From Chitinophaga eiseniae (GTDB lineage Bacteria; Bacteroidota; Bacteroidia; Chitinophagales; Chitinophagaceae), in the NCBI RefSeq assembly GCF_900167135.1, contig NZ_FUWZ01000001.1, positions 1,784,336-1,848,335 of the forward strand: a stretch of 64,000 nt of DNA, given 5' to 3'. Made by a program: the position numbers and the translations under genes. This document shows, piece after piece, positions 36,275 to 45,587 of the stretch. Each line of letters starts with the position of its first letter. The stretch's first letter is position 1. The notes below the pieces were generated by a model. It did not search any database and was not told the origin of the DNA. It saw only the letters and a list, made by a program, of their open reading frames with translations.

Positions 36275-37357
36275 ATGAAAAGATACGTTATTGCCGCAGC
36301 GTTCCTTTTGCCGGTGCTGGCCATATCCTGTAAACAGCCTGCGCCAGCGGAGGAAACAAAGGAAGCATCTCCCCGTAAGATCAAAAATATCATCTTTATG
36401 GTAGGCGATGGGATGGGCACCACACAGATTTATGCCGGCCTGACGGCCAACAAAGGCTCGCTGAACCTGGAACGGTTTAAATGCATCGGTTTCTCCCGGA
36501 CCAACTCCGCCAGCAATTATATGACGGAATCCGCAGCAGGGGCCACGGCTTTTGCTATCGGCCAGAAGACCTACAACGGGGCTATCGGGGTGGACAGTGC
36601 GGGCAATCCGCAGCCGACCATCCTGGAAATAGCGAAGCAGCACGGACTGTCTACCGGCATTGTAGTCACCACTGATATCACAGACGCTACGCCCGCCACC
36701 TTTGCAGCCCATCAGAAACAGCGGGAAATGCAGGCCGAGATAGCGGCGGATTATATTAAGTCGGACGTAGATGTACTGATCGGCGGCGGCCGCGAACACT
36801 TCGATCAGCGGAAAGACGGCCGCAACCTGCTCACGGAGTTCACACAGAAAGGTTACCAGGTAAAGTATACCACCGCTGACGCTGAACAAGTGAAACAAGG
36901 GAAACTGGTGGCCCTCATCAAAGAAGAGCGGGTAGCTGTGAGGGGAGATCAGCTGGCACGCACCACCAACGCTGCGCTGCAGCTGCTGCAGCAAAACAAA
37001 AAAGGCTTTTTCCTGGTAGTGGAAGGCTCTAAAATAGATGACGGCGGTCATGCCAACGATCTGCAGTTTGTCACCGAAGAAGTGATCGATTTCGATAAAG
37101 CCATCAAGGCGGCGCTGGATTATGCAGAGAAAGACGGGGAGACGCTGGTGATCGTTACTGCCGACCACGAAACCGGCGGCCTCACGATCGCTGAAGGCGA
37201 CCTGAAAACCGGCAAGATCAGCGGTAAATTCTCCACCGACGACCATACCGGGGTCATGGTGCCGGTCTTTGCCTACGGGCCGGGCGCAGAGGCTTTCATG
37301 GGTATATACCACAACAATACCATCTTCCGGAAATTTATGGAGGCATTAAAATTCTGA
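36275..37357 (+). CDS. Alkaline phosphatase lipoprotein (PhoA superfamily)
   Basis: 360 residues with a lipoprotein signal (Cys19, LLPVLAISCKQ). Active-site elements of the PhoA family are present: metal-binding D45 in MVGDGMG and nucleophile S86 in TESAAGATAF, where E. coli has DSAAS. The remaining metal ligands fall in SKIDDGGHAND, TADHETGGL and DDHTGVMVPV. It hydrolyses phosphomonoesters, presumably in the periplasm or at the outer membrane. It closes the sigma-FecR-SusC-SusD operon and is followed by a strong terminator. Working with a SusC/SusD pair suggests that it dephosphorylates what the pair binds or imports, but the substrate is unknown. Confidence 0.92.
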   Translation: MKRYVIAAAFLLPVLAISCKQPAPAEETKEASPRKIKNIIFMVGDGMGTTQIYAGLTANKGSLNLERFKCIGFSRTNSASNYMTESAAGATAFAIGQKTYNGAIGVDSAGNPQPTILEIAKQHGLSTGIVVTTDITDATPATFAAHQKQREMQAEIAADYIKSDVDVLIGGGREHFDQRKDGRNLLTEFTQKGYQVKYTTADAEQVKQGKLVALIKEERVAVRGDQLARTTNAALQLLQQNKKGFFLVVEGSKIDDGGHANDLQFVTEEVIDFDKAIKAALDYAEKDGETLVIVTADHETGGLTIAEGDLKTGKISGKFSTDDHTGVMVPVFAYGPGAEAFMGIYHNNTIFRKFMEALKF

Positions 37358-37376
37358 GAAGCTTTTAAGTAAAAAT

Positions 37377-37416
37377 AAAAATCCCCCGGAAAGCAGCTGC
37401 TTTCCGGGGGATTTTT
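37377..37416. terminator. Bidirectional terminator between alkaline phosphatase and HopJ-like gene
   Basis: A 40-base perfect palindrome centred at 37396/37397 has GC-rich arms, with A's on the left and T's on the right. It suits both the phosphatase transcript and the convergent HopJ-like transcript. Confidence 0.9.
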
Positions 37417-37452
37417 TGTTGAATAGAAATGCCTGTCACACATAAAAAACGT

Positions 37453-37794
37453 TTATTTCCGCGTCAGTGCCGTTCCTTCGAAAGATACGCCAGGCCAGCC
37501 ATGCGCCATAAACTGACGGATATTCTGATGGTCTTCTCCGGAAGGGTGGTTGAGCACCGATTGATAATGTTCGGCAAACAGGTAAAGGGTATCTTCTTTG
37601 GAAAGGCCGTTCAGCTGCGCGAAAGCGAACACTTTGGCGCTTCCCTGGTTTTGGGTGGCTTCGTTATAGGCGCCTCCGTTTTTAAAGGCGGTAGGTTGGT
37701 GATGGTACTGACTTTCTATGAATGCAATGACGTCTTTAAAGAGAATGGAATGTTCCTTCAGTTGTCCGATCAGTGTAGTCAATTGTTCTTTCAT
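37453..37794 (-). CDS. HopJ-family protein
   Basis: 113 residues, the full length of the HopJ family (PF08888). Recognisable blocks are VIAFIESQYHHQPTAFKNG, then QGSAKVFAFAQLNGLSKEDT, and NIRQFMAHGWPGVSFEG near the end. The family is named after a Pseudomonas effector but is widespread in free-living bacteria, where its function is unknown. There is no secretion signal. It lies 28 bases downstream of the AsmA-like gene on the same strand, probably in one operon. Confidence 0.85.
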   Translation of the reverse strand: MKEQLTTLIGQLKEHSILFKDVIAFIESQYHHQPTAFKNGGAYNEATQNQGSAKVFAFAQLNGLSKEDTLYLFAEHYQSVLNHPSGEDHQNIRQFMAHGWPGVSFEGTALTRK

Positions 37795-37822
37795 GCAGAA
37801 TAGTATTTAAAGGATGTACGTG

Positions 37823-40800
37823 TTATTCGTCGGTGTCGGGTGTTTCTTCCAGCTGGTCTTTCTCGCTGCCTCTGCGGAGTTTCACTTTAGGATTGCTTTG
37901 CGTGCCGGTCACGTTGAAGGGGATGCCCAGGATACCGAACGGTGGCAGGCCCAGGCGGCCTTTCAGGTTTAACCGGCCGTCCATGCCCACCTGTCCTTCA
38001 AAGCGGGGACGGAAGCCTGCTACCCGTAGTTTCGTCCGCTCTATGGTGATGATATTATTGTTGATGCTGGATTTGATGTCTACTTTGGAGACGTCCGGGT
38101 CCCGGATATCAGATTTGCCGGTGGACTGGCTGACGGCGTTCATCAGTTTAAAGCCTTTGAGCTTGATTTTCTTCACGGACAATACGCCGCCGCCTTTCAG
38201 GGAAGGATAGACGGGGCTCATGTTGCCGTCCAGCTTGCCGCTGAGGCGGTAGTCGAGGCCTACGATGCCGCTGGCGCTGGCTGCTGAACTGGCCATGTCC
38301 CGGAAGATTTTAATTTCATTATAGGCGCGCCGGATGTCAAATTCCTTTGCGGTGATGTGGTAGTCGAAAGTAGCCCGCCGGGGCTGTGTAGCGGCATAGG
38401 TAGCGTCCATTTCCACCGGCGCACCGATGATGTTGAACCCGGTCTTGTTGAGCGCCACTTTACCGCTGTCGAGTACTACCTGTCCGTGGAAACTGTCGAT
38501 GTTCATGCCTTTGAAGCGGATCCTGTCCGCTGCTGCGTTCAGCGTCAGTGCCAGGTTGGAAGGCAGCATGATAACACCGGAAGGACCGGTGGTTTTGGTT
38601 GTTGCAGTGGTGGTGGTAACAGGACTGGCATTTGCCATCAGTTCATCTACAAGCAGGTAATTACTGTTAAAATCGAAGGTGCCGCGCAGCGTTTGATTTT
38701 TCTGGGTGAGATAACCAATGACGTTGCTTAGGAAGCCGTTCATGGTGAGCTTCGATTTACCATACGTGGCGATGAAAGTATCAAACCACATTTTATCCTG
38801 GTCAAACCGGAAGATACCATTGCTGATGTAAAAGGGGAGCGGGAACATGTCCGAGTGAAGCACCACATCCTTCACCGTCATGGTGCCGCGGTTGTTTAGT
38901 TTGGCGTAGCGGCCGGCCATGGCGTCTGCCTGGGTGCCGCTGAGCGCCAGGTTGGTTTTGATGAAACCTTTCACATCATAGCCCTGTATGGCGAATACTT
39001 TATAGATAGCGCCCAGGTCGATGGTACCGTTGGAAGTGATATTGTATCGCAGGTTATCGAAATTGCCGACGTCGGCTTTCAGCAGGAAAGGTTGTCCTTC
39101 GAATTCAAAAGCGATCGGTTTCACGTTGACGTTCAGGGAGCGGAGGGTGCCGGTGGTATTGGTGATGGTGGCGTCTACATTGATCTTCTGAATAGGCTGC
39201 GGGTAATATTTTGTCTGCAGGGCGCCGTTATCCATGGTCAGCTTCGCGGTGGTGACAGGAAACAGCCGCTTGGCGGGCACATAGCTGCCTTTGGTGTTGA
39301 TGTCCACATGCAGGGCGCCGGTGACGTCCAGGCTGTCCATCGGGTAGAACTGTTTGATGTCGCCCAGCTGCAGCACGGAGGCCAGTTGCGCGTCTATGAC
39401 AGGCGCCTGAGCGTTGCTGAAACGAAGGTACCCTTTGATATAGTTGCTGAGCAGGTTGGCATTGAGGTTGTCGATATTAAAATGGGTATTGGCCAGGTTG
39501 TTGTCCGGGCAATTCGCCGTCACCCCGAAGCTGATATTTTTAAGGCCTTCCGGTAGCGCGGCCAGTTTAAAATAACCGTTGCGGAAGCTGGCCTTGAGGT
39601 CAAAGGCGGGGATGCTGCTGATGACAGTATCCGGCTGCTGTTTGGGGCTCCGGTCCACAATGCGGGTAGCATAGGGGCCATCGGCCAGCAAGTGCGCTTC
39701 CAGACGGCCTTTCAGGTCAAAGGATTGCCAGCCCATGGCTTTGCTCCATTTCTCCAGGTCGATGTCTGTGTTTAATTTGACATGAATATCCGGTGTTTTC
39801 AGCCCTTTTACCCGTATCACGGAACTGAAATAATCTTTATCGATGTTAAAGAAGATGGAGTCTACATTCAGGTATAGACTGTCCGTATTCAGCCCGGCGA
39901 GCCTGGACTGAAAATTCAGGAACAGGTTTTTCACCGGTGCAGGCGCCTTCGGATTGGAGATCACACCATCACGTACCTGCATGTTAAAAGTAAGGTTGGG
40001 CATAGTGTGGGTTTCAGCGATGTACTCGCCGATTAAGCTGGCGTTAACGTCTGCGGTGCCGTCTATATTGGTATGCTGCATCCAGGTCAGATATTCGGGA
40101 GGCAGCGCACCGAAGATAGCGTGCAGGCTGGATTCTATGGAACTAAGACGGAAGTCCATCTTGTAGCCGTTTTTCAGGAAGGCGAAAGCGCCTTTCAGCC
40201 GTACCGGCAGTTCATTTATTTTAAGGTCGTTCTTTTCGAAAATAAAATCAAGGGAATGGGTGTTGATTTTTGTGATCAACTCCCCGTTCAGTTTTTTAGA
40301 CAGGATGTAGGACGTATTACCATAGTTAAAGTCGAGAGAACCGATATTGATCCTGGAATAAAGATCGAAGACTGCTTTGGAAAGATCTCCCTTACCCAGG
40401 TAGTTCACGTCCCTGGCCTGCACGTACATGGGGAGCGACTGATCATCGTAGATAAGGTGACAGTGGTCTATCTGTATCCTTTCTATCTTCATGGACGCGC
40501 TGCCGCTGTCTGGCTTGCTGGCGGTGCTGGCGGGCGCGCTTTTATACACGTTGTAGTTGGGATGCCCGGAGGAATCTACCATGATATGGATCTTCCCGTT
40601 GGTCAGAAATATTTCATCGATGGTGATGGCATCGGACAACACACTTTTCAGGTTCACCCCCAGGGCAACTTCCTTGCCGGCTACCAGCGTGTCTTGTTGG
40701 AAAGGCGCTCCGCCTTTCAGGCTAACATCATATAACGTCAGTGTCAGGGAAGGGAAGTGGTTAAAGAAAGACAGCCGCGCCCGGGAGAAATTGAGCTCGC

Positions 40801-40957
40801 CGGTAATACTGTTGTTTGCCCAGGTTTTGATTTTGCTGGATACCGCATCGGGGAAAAGGAGGGGTAGTAAAAACAACAGCGCAAGAATGGCTGCTATAGA
40901 TATGGATACAATTTTTAATGTTTTTAATGCGACTTTTTTAATGAAGGCATTACGCAT
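37823..40957 (-). CDS. AsmA-family large membrane-anchored protein
   Basis: 1044 residues from ATG 40957; a start at 41014 would add 19 residues before the obvious beginning MRNAFIKKVALKTLKIVSIS. One N-terminal membrane helix (SISIAAILALLFLLPLLF) is followed by a very long beta-rich periplasmic part. The AsmA entry SKIKTWANNSITGELNFSRA and C-terminal blocks (GVLSVKKIKLKGFKL, then LNLKGRLGLPPFGI) fit the AsmA/TamB-like repeating-beta-groove superfamily. These proteins are thought to carry lipids between the inner and outer membranes. The tail is charged (EKDQLEETPDTDE). Confidence 0.88.
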   Translation of the reverse strand: MRNAFIKKVALKTLKIVSISIAAILALLFLLPLLFPDAVSSKIKTWANNSITGELNFSRARLSFFNHFPSLTLTLYDVSLKGGAPFQQDTLVAGKEVALGVNLKSVLSDAITIDEIFLTNGKIHIMVDSSGHPNYNVYKSAPASTASKPDSGSASMKIERIQIDHCHLIYDDQSLPMYVQARDVNYLGKGDLSKAVFDLYSRINIGSLDFNYGNTSYILSKKLNGELITKINTHSLDFIFEKNDLKINELPVRLKGAFAFLKNGYKMDFRLSSIESSLHAIFGALPPEYLTWMQHTNIDGTADVNASLIGEYIAETHTMPNLTFNMQVRDGVISNPKAPAPVKNLFLNFQSRLAGLNTDSLYLNVDSIFFNIDKDYFSSVIRVKGLKTPDIHVKLNTDIDLEKWSKAMGWQSFDLKGRLEAHLLADGPYATRIVDRSPKQQPDTVISSIPAFDLKASFRNGYFKLAALPEGLKNISFGVTANCPDNNLANTHFNIDNLNANLLSNYIKGYLRFSNAQAPVIDAQLASVLQLGDIKQFYPMDSLDVTGALHVDINTKGSYVPAKRLFPVTTAKLTMDNGALQTKYYPQPIQKINVDATITNTTGTLRSLNVNVKPIAFEFEGQPFLLKADVGNFDNLRYNITSNGTIDLGAIYKVFAIQGYDVKGFIKTNLALSGTQADAMAGRYAKLNNRGTMTVKDVVLHSDMFPLPFYISNGIFRFDQDKMWFDTFIATYGKSKLTMNGFLSNVIGYLTQKNQTLRGTFDFNSNYLLVDELMANASPVTTTTATTKTTGPSGVIMLPSNLALTLNAAADRIRFKGMNIDSFHGQVVLDSGKVALNKTGFNIIGAPVEMDATYAATQPRRATFDYHITAKEFDIRRAYNEIKIFRDMASSAASASGIVGLDYRLSGKLDGNMSPVYPSLKGGGVLSVKKIKLKGFKLMNAVSQSTGKSDIRDPDVSKVDIKSSINNNIITIERTKLRVAGFRPRFEGQVGMDGRLNLKGRLGLPPFGILGIPFNVTGTQSNPKVKLRRGSEKDQLEETPDTDE

Positions 40958-41143
40958 AGCAATCCGGGTATATATTAAATCTTTGCCCTTGTATGGGATG
41001 CATACGGCAGGCAATTTTTATTGTGGTTACGGGGACGAAGGTAGGCAGAAAAATCGAAGACCCGCGCACAGCGCAGGTCTTCTTTTTATAGGGATGTTAG
41101 TATGTTCCGCCGGCAGAAAATCGGGTCATTGATGACAGCAGTG

Positions 41144-43477
41144 TTACTTCTCTTCCGGCATTCTGTCGGTCTGGCTTTTCTTACGGTTAAACCGGTACAC
41201 GACATTCCCGGTATAGATCACCCCTTCCCGCTGGCTGCGGGTAGAAAGGGAATATGCCGGCACGTCCATTTCCTGCAGCAGGATATTTGAATTGAAGATG
41301 TTGTTGACGCTGAAGGAAAGCGACATCCGGTCGCCGAAAAAGTCTTTGGAGAAGCCAATGTTGGCGCGGTATTGTTCTGCCGTAGTTACCTGTACTTCCT
41401 GCCGTCTGCCGCGGTAGGTGAAGCTGCCGTCGATGTTCACGATTTTTGGGAACCGCATACCGGAGCGGATGGTGGTAAACCAGGTAGTGTTGTCGGCGGA
41501 ATAGGTTTTGCCGGCATATTCCCCGCGCTGGGAATAGGAGTACCAGTTGATATCCCAGGAGAGGCGCCACCAGCCGTACGGACTATAAGTGGTGGTCATG
41601 TCCAGCCCGTAGCGCTTTTCATTGCCCATGTTGGCCCATGTCCGCACAAAAGTGCCGTCGGGTTGCGGTTCAATCACCGCATCAAAATAATTGGTGGTGT
41701 ACTGGTAATAGATACCGGGGTTCACGGTTAGCAGCCCGGTTTTTTTCAGCAGTGCCAGTTCCGCCACATTGGTATACATCGGGTCCATATTGGGGTTACC
41801 GCGTTGGAGGAACCGCTGGTCGGACAAGCCTGAGAATGTGTTCAGCTGCCAGAACTTGGGCCGGTTGATCCGGCGGCTGTAGCTGGCCTGCAGGCTCCAG
41901 TCGTGCGGGAAGCTGTACTGCAAATGCAGGGTGGGGAACAGGTTGATGTACTGTTTACTTTTGTTGAGCGTTTGTTCCCGGTCGCTGATATGGATGCTGG
42001 ACAGTTCCGTACGCAGGCCCAGCTGCGCGTCCAGCTGCTGCCACTTTCTTGCATATTGCGTATAGGCGGCATAGATATCTTCATCATAAAAAAGTTTGTT
42101 GTTGTTGCCATCCAGTAATTTCCCGTTCTGCGAAGCGGAGTATTCGCTGCGGATAGCGCGCCACTGGCTGCGGATGCCCATTTCCAGTTGACCGTTTTTA
42201 AACGGTGTTTTATAATCGCTTTGCAGGTAGATGTCTTTGCTGCTTTCGATATCCCGGGTGATGATATTCAACGGGCCAGGCTGTCCGCCGGATTGCCGGA
42301 TGTCCTGGTTTTCGTCGTCATGCCAGAAATCATACTGCACATAGGTGGTCCATTTTCTGCCGGGTTGTTTAAAGGTCCGGGCGTAGTTCAGTTCCAGTTC
42401 GTTGAATATCTGCGGCTCACGGTAAGCCTCCTGCCGGCTGATGGTACTGTCGGCCGAGCCATGCGCATTAAAATAGTTATAAAGGAAGTCGTTTGTGTCG
42501 TTGTTGTTCCGTTTGGTGCGGAAGTAGCTGGCGGTAAGCGTGTTTTGTTCGTTGAGGTAAAAATCAGTCCCCAGGTAGAGATTGACGCTGTTGGAGTTTA
42601 AGTCGGAGCGGTTATGCTGCCGCAGCAGGTTGTATGGGTTTTTGTTGACGCGCGCCAGGTCTTCCAGCAGTAGTAATGTCTGATCGCGTATACCGATATT
42701 GGTGAACAGGTTGACGCGTTGTGTTTTGTAGCTGGCGTTGAGGTTGGCGGTGTTGTTTCTCGGACTGGCGAGGCCGGCCTGTAAAGCCGCGTTAAATCCC
42801 AGCGCGGCATTTTTTTTCAGGATGATATTGATGATACCTGCGCTGCCCTGTGCTTCATAGGCGGAGGAGGGGTTGGTGATCACTTCTATCTTTTCGATGT
42901 TCCCTGCGGGGATCTGTGCCAGGCCGTTGTTCTGTGTTTGCATGGACGGCTTCCCGTTAATCAGTATCCGCACGTTTGGATTGTCACGCAGCGATACATT
43001 GCCCTGTATGTCTACATTCACGGCGGGCACGTTGTTCAGGATATCGGTAGCGTTGCCGCCTTTGGAGAGGATGTCTTTTCCCACGTTGAACACTTTTTTA
43101 TCTGTTTTTAGTTCGATGGTGGATTTTTCGCCTTGTACCTGTACGGTGGCGAGTTGTTTGACGTCGTCTGTCAGGGCGATGTTTCCAAGGTCGGTATCTT
43201 GTTGCAGGACAACTGTTCGGGAGTGGGCCGCGAAATTAAAAGCCCACGTACGGAGCGTATAGCTGCCAGCAGGAAGGTTTAGTTGAAAGCTGCCGTCGGG
43301 GCCGGCCGCAGCGGGGAACTTTTTAGTGGAGTCGGTCTGTGACTGTAACCATACGGCAGCGCCGATGATGGCTTCTTTAGTGCTGGCAGACGTGATCTTT
43401 CCTTTCAAATTATAAGATTGGCTGAAGGCCGGTACGGCTATGCCGAGGCAACATAAAATCAGGAATAATGGCTTCAT
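41144..43477 (-). CDS. TonB-dependent receptor-like outer-membrane barrel (OMP_b-brl_3 type)
   Basis: 777 residues from ATG 43477, directly before a clean signal peptide (MKPLFLILCCLGIAVPAFSQ); an ATG at 43507 adds 10 residues. A CarboxypepD_reg-like domain (LKGKITSASTKEAIIGAAVW) is followed by a plug domain (DILNNVPAVNVDIQGNVSLR, then INGKPSM and SAYEAQGSAGIINIILKK). A large aromatic barrel ends in VYRFNRKKSQ. There is no SusD partner and no STN domain, so this is the smaller TonB-receptor-like class rather than SusC. Ligand unknown. It is divergent from the LytS/LytTR pair, 200 bases away. Confidence 0.9.
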   Translation of the reverse strand: MKPLFLILCCLGIAVPAFSQSYNLKGKITSASTKEAIIGAAVWLQSQTDSTKKFPAAAGPDGSFQLNLPAGSYTLRTWAFNFAAHSRTVVLQQDTDLGNIALTDDVKQLATVQVQGEKSTIELKTDKKVFNVGKDILSKGGNATDILNNVPAVNVDIQGNVSLRDNPNVRILINGKPSMQTQNNGLAQIPAGNIEKIEVITNPSSAYEAQGSAGIINIILKKNAALGFNAALQAGLASPRNNTANLNASYKTQRVNLFTNIGIRDQTLLLLEDLARVNKNPYNLLRQHNRSDLNSNSVNLYLGTDFYLNEQNTLTASYFRTKRNNNDTNDFLYNYFNAHGSADSTISRQEAYREPQIFNELELNYARTFKQPGRKWTTYVQYDFWHDDENQDIRQSGGQPGPLNIITRDIESSKDIYLQSDYKTPFKNGQLEMGIRSQWRAIRSEYSASQNGKLLDGNNNKLFYDEDIYAAYTQYARKWQQLDAQLGLRTELSSIHISDREQTLNKSKQYINLFPTLHLQYSFPHDWSLQASYSRRINRPKFWQLNTFSGLSDQRFLQRGNPNMDPMYTNVAELALLKKTGLLTVNPGIYYQYTTNYFDAVIEPQPDGTFVRTWANMGNEKRYGLDMTTTYSPYGWWRLSWDINWYSYSQRGEYAGKTYSADNTTWFTTIRSGMRFPKIVNIDGSFTYRGRRQEVQVTTAEQYRANIGFSKDFFGDRMSLSFSVNNIFNSNILLQEMDVPAYSLSTRSQREGVIYTGNVVYRFNRKKSQTDRMPEEK

Positions 43478-43677
43478 TTCAGGAGTGTTTTGGCAAATGT
43501 GAAACAATCCGGAAGGTCATTTTCGGGGGATCGATCAACAACAGGTTGCGGGATACAGACAGTGGATAATGGGGCTAAAAGGGTGTTCGGCTGCGGAAAC
43601 CCTGTTTTCATACGCGTAGCGGCCAGATTCGTCGACGGTACCGTTAAGGTGACCTAAAGTTTGGTACTTTTACGATC

Positions 43678-44763
43678 ATGCCTTTAATTGAAAGAATCAT
43701 ATTATTTACCGGCAAACACCGGCTCCTGGCACACTGCCTGTATTGGCTGGGGGTGTGCTCCTTGTCTGCTATACGGTATGCCGCCAGGTATCCCAACCCG
43801 TCCACCCCGGAGCCGTTCAATAATTTGCTGTTTGTCGGGTTGTTCGAGCTGGGAAGTACCGCCCCCATCACCTATTTTTTAGCCTATTGGGTACTGCCGC
43901 AGTTGTTGACGGCAAAAAACTATTTCCGCACGGTGGTCGTATCACTGGTAGTGCTGTACCTGATATCGGCGCTGACGCGGCTGAGCGTGGTGTACGTGCT
44001 GGAACCGCTTATCCGCCTCAAGCCTTTTGAACAGGAATCTGTGCGGGTCATTTTTACAGATATAGGCGCTCTGTTTTTTAATTACTTTTTCCAGGCGTTT
44101 ACCTACGCTTCGGTCTTCATTTTCATCAAACTGCTGAAAGATCAGTATGTGGTGAGTAAGCGGGCCATGGAGCTGGAAAAACAAAAAACGGACATCGAGC
44201 TGAGTGCCCTGAAAGCACAGCTCAATCCCCATTTTTTGTTCAATACCCTGAATAATATTTACTCCCTGTCCATCATGCAGTCGGCGCAGACATCACCTTC
44301 CATCGCCCGCCTGTCGGCCATACTGGACACGCTGCTGTACCGTTCCGATAAAATGTTTGTGCCGGTATCACAGGAGATATCCCTGCTGCAGAACTATATC
44401 GAGTTGGAAAAGCTCCGTTATGACGACCGGCTGGTTATTTCTTTTGAGCAGCGGGTGGAACGGGATGTGGAGATAGCGCCCCTGATATTGTTGTCGCTCG
44501 TGGAGAATGCTTTCAAGCATGGGGCGGGGGAGGATGCGGGTTCCCCGGAGATAAGGATTGTGCTGACACAACAGGATGACCTGCTGATTTTCTCTATCAG
44601 TAATACTTTTGAGCAGAAGGTGGACCAGCAGCTGGGGATTGGGCTGGAAAATATCCGTAAGCAGCTGGCGTTACTTTACCCGGAATCCCATACATTTGAA
44701 ACGAGTGTAGCGCAGCGCATATTTACAGCGAAGCTGGAGCTGCGTTTAAATCGACAGGTGTGA
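43678..44763 (+). CDS. LytS/YehU-type sensor histidine kinase
   Basis: 361 residues. The N-terminal 150 residues hold about four membrane helices (LAHCLYWLGVCSLSAI, ITYFLAYWVLPQLL, VVSLVVLYLISALTRLSVVY, FTYASVFIFIKLL). The His_kinase (PF06580) box LNPHFLFNTLNNIYSL carries the phospho-acceptor H185. The ATPase part keeps the N-box LVENAFKHGAG and GIGLENIRKQL. It is a full-length member of the LytS-like family in which the soluble domain follows a short coiled coil. The stop overlaps the GTG of the regulator gene by 4 bases, so the two are translationally coupled. Confidence 0.93.
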   Translation: MPLIERIILFTGKHRLLAHCLYWLGVCSLSAIRYAARYPNPSTPEPFNNLLFVGLFELGSTAPITYFLAYWVLPQLLTAKNYFRTVVVSLVVLYLISALTRLSVVYVLEPLIRLKPFEQESVRVIFTDIGALFFNYFFQAFTYASVFIFIKLLKDQYVVSKRAMELEKQKTDIELSALKAQLNPHFLFNTLNNIYSLSIMQSAQTSPSIARLSAILDTLLYRSDKMFVPVSQEISLLQNYIELEKLRYDDRLVISFEQRVERDVEIAPLILLSLVENAFKHGAGEDAGSPEIRIVLTQQDDLLIFSISNTFEQKVDQQLGIGLENIRKQLALLYPESHTFETSVAQRIFTAKLELRLNRQV

Positions 44764-45476
44764 AAATAAAATGCCTTATTACAGACGATGAACCGCTGGC
44801 AATAGCATTATTGCAGAACCATATCAGCCAGCTCAGCACACTGGAAATAGTGGGCACCTGCTCCAATGCGCTGCAGGCGGCGCAGGAGCTGCGCACCAAA
44901 CAGGTAGACCTGCTTTTCCTGGATATAAAGATGCCGCAGATTACGGGCATCGAATTCCTGAAAACTTTACGGCAGCCGCCTGCCGTCATCTTTACCACCG
45001 CCTACCGGGAATATGCCCTCGAAGGCTATGAACTGGACGTGGTGGATTACCTGCTGAAACCGATCACCTTCGAACGCTTCTTTAAAGCGGTGGAACGGTA
45101 CTACTCCCGTTTTTCTCCCCGGGAAACGACGGCTGTTACTGCACGCCTGGCGCCGCAGGAAGAATACATCTTCCTGAAAACCGGTAACAAGTTCAATAAA
45201 ATACTAACGGATGACATCCTCTATATAGAAAGCGTGAAAGACTACGTGGTGGTGCACCGTGCGGACGGGACCACTTTTATGGCGAAATACAAGATCGGCG
45301 ATATGGAGGAAGAGGTCCGTGACAAACGTTTTTTACGCATCCACCGTTCGTTTATCGTCAACCTCTCGCGGGTGACGGCTTTTACATTGCAGGACGTGGA
45401 AGTGGGGCGGCAGGAACTGCCGATCGGGAATAGTTACCGGGAGTTTGTTTTCAAAGTGCTTAAAGAAGGATTATGA
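44760..45476 (+). CDS. LytTR-family response regulator
   Basis: 238 residues, GTG start at 44760 inside the kinase stop (GTGA). The receiver domain has the acidic pair in LITDDEP and phospho-acceptor D55 (LFLDIKMP), and the switch end DVVDYLLKPITFERF. The LytTR DNA-binding domain includes FLKTGNKFNKILTDDILYIE, YVVVHRADGTTFMAKY and FLRIHRSFIVNLSRV. It is the partner of the kinase before it. Possible targets are the divergent TonB-type receptor or its own operon; nothing in the sequence proves which. Confidence 0.93.
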   Translation: MKIKCLITDDEPLAIALLQNHISQLSTLEIVGTCSNALQAAQELRTKQVDLLFLDIKMPQITGIEFLKTLRQPPAVIFTTAYREYALEGYELDVVDYLLKPITFERFFKAVERYYSRFSPRETTAVTARLAPQEEYIFLKTGNKFNKILTDDILYIESVKDYVVVHRADGTTFMAKYKIGDMEEEVRDKRFLRIHRSFIVNLSRVTAFTLQDVEVGRQELPIGNSYREFVFKVLKEGL

Positions 45477-45478
45477 GA

Positions 45479-45498
45479 AGGGGGGCCGGAGCCCCCCT
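45479..45498 (+). terminator. Terminator of the first LytS/LytTR operon
   Basis: An 8-base stem (45479-45486 with 45491-45498, AGGGGGGC/GCCCCCCT) with a CGGA loop is followed by TGTTATATTTT, right after the regulator stop. Confidence 0.7.
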
Positions 45499-45587
45499 GT
45501 TATATTTTAAAGGCTAGTAGTTTAATGGCAACGACGCAGGCCCGGATTCCTCCAAGTGAATGGCGGCCGTATCCACCCCGTTTTACA

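Noticed and set aside
35858..37312. A 484-codon open frame on the minus strand opposite SusD and alkaline phosphatase
   Set aside because: It lies wholly antisense to two complete, motif-rich genes and its translation has no recognisable domain; GC-rich codon use leaves such frames open.
40073..40735. A 220-codon plus-strand frame opposite the AsmA-like gene
   Set aside because: Antisense to an intact long gene, with no domain visible.
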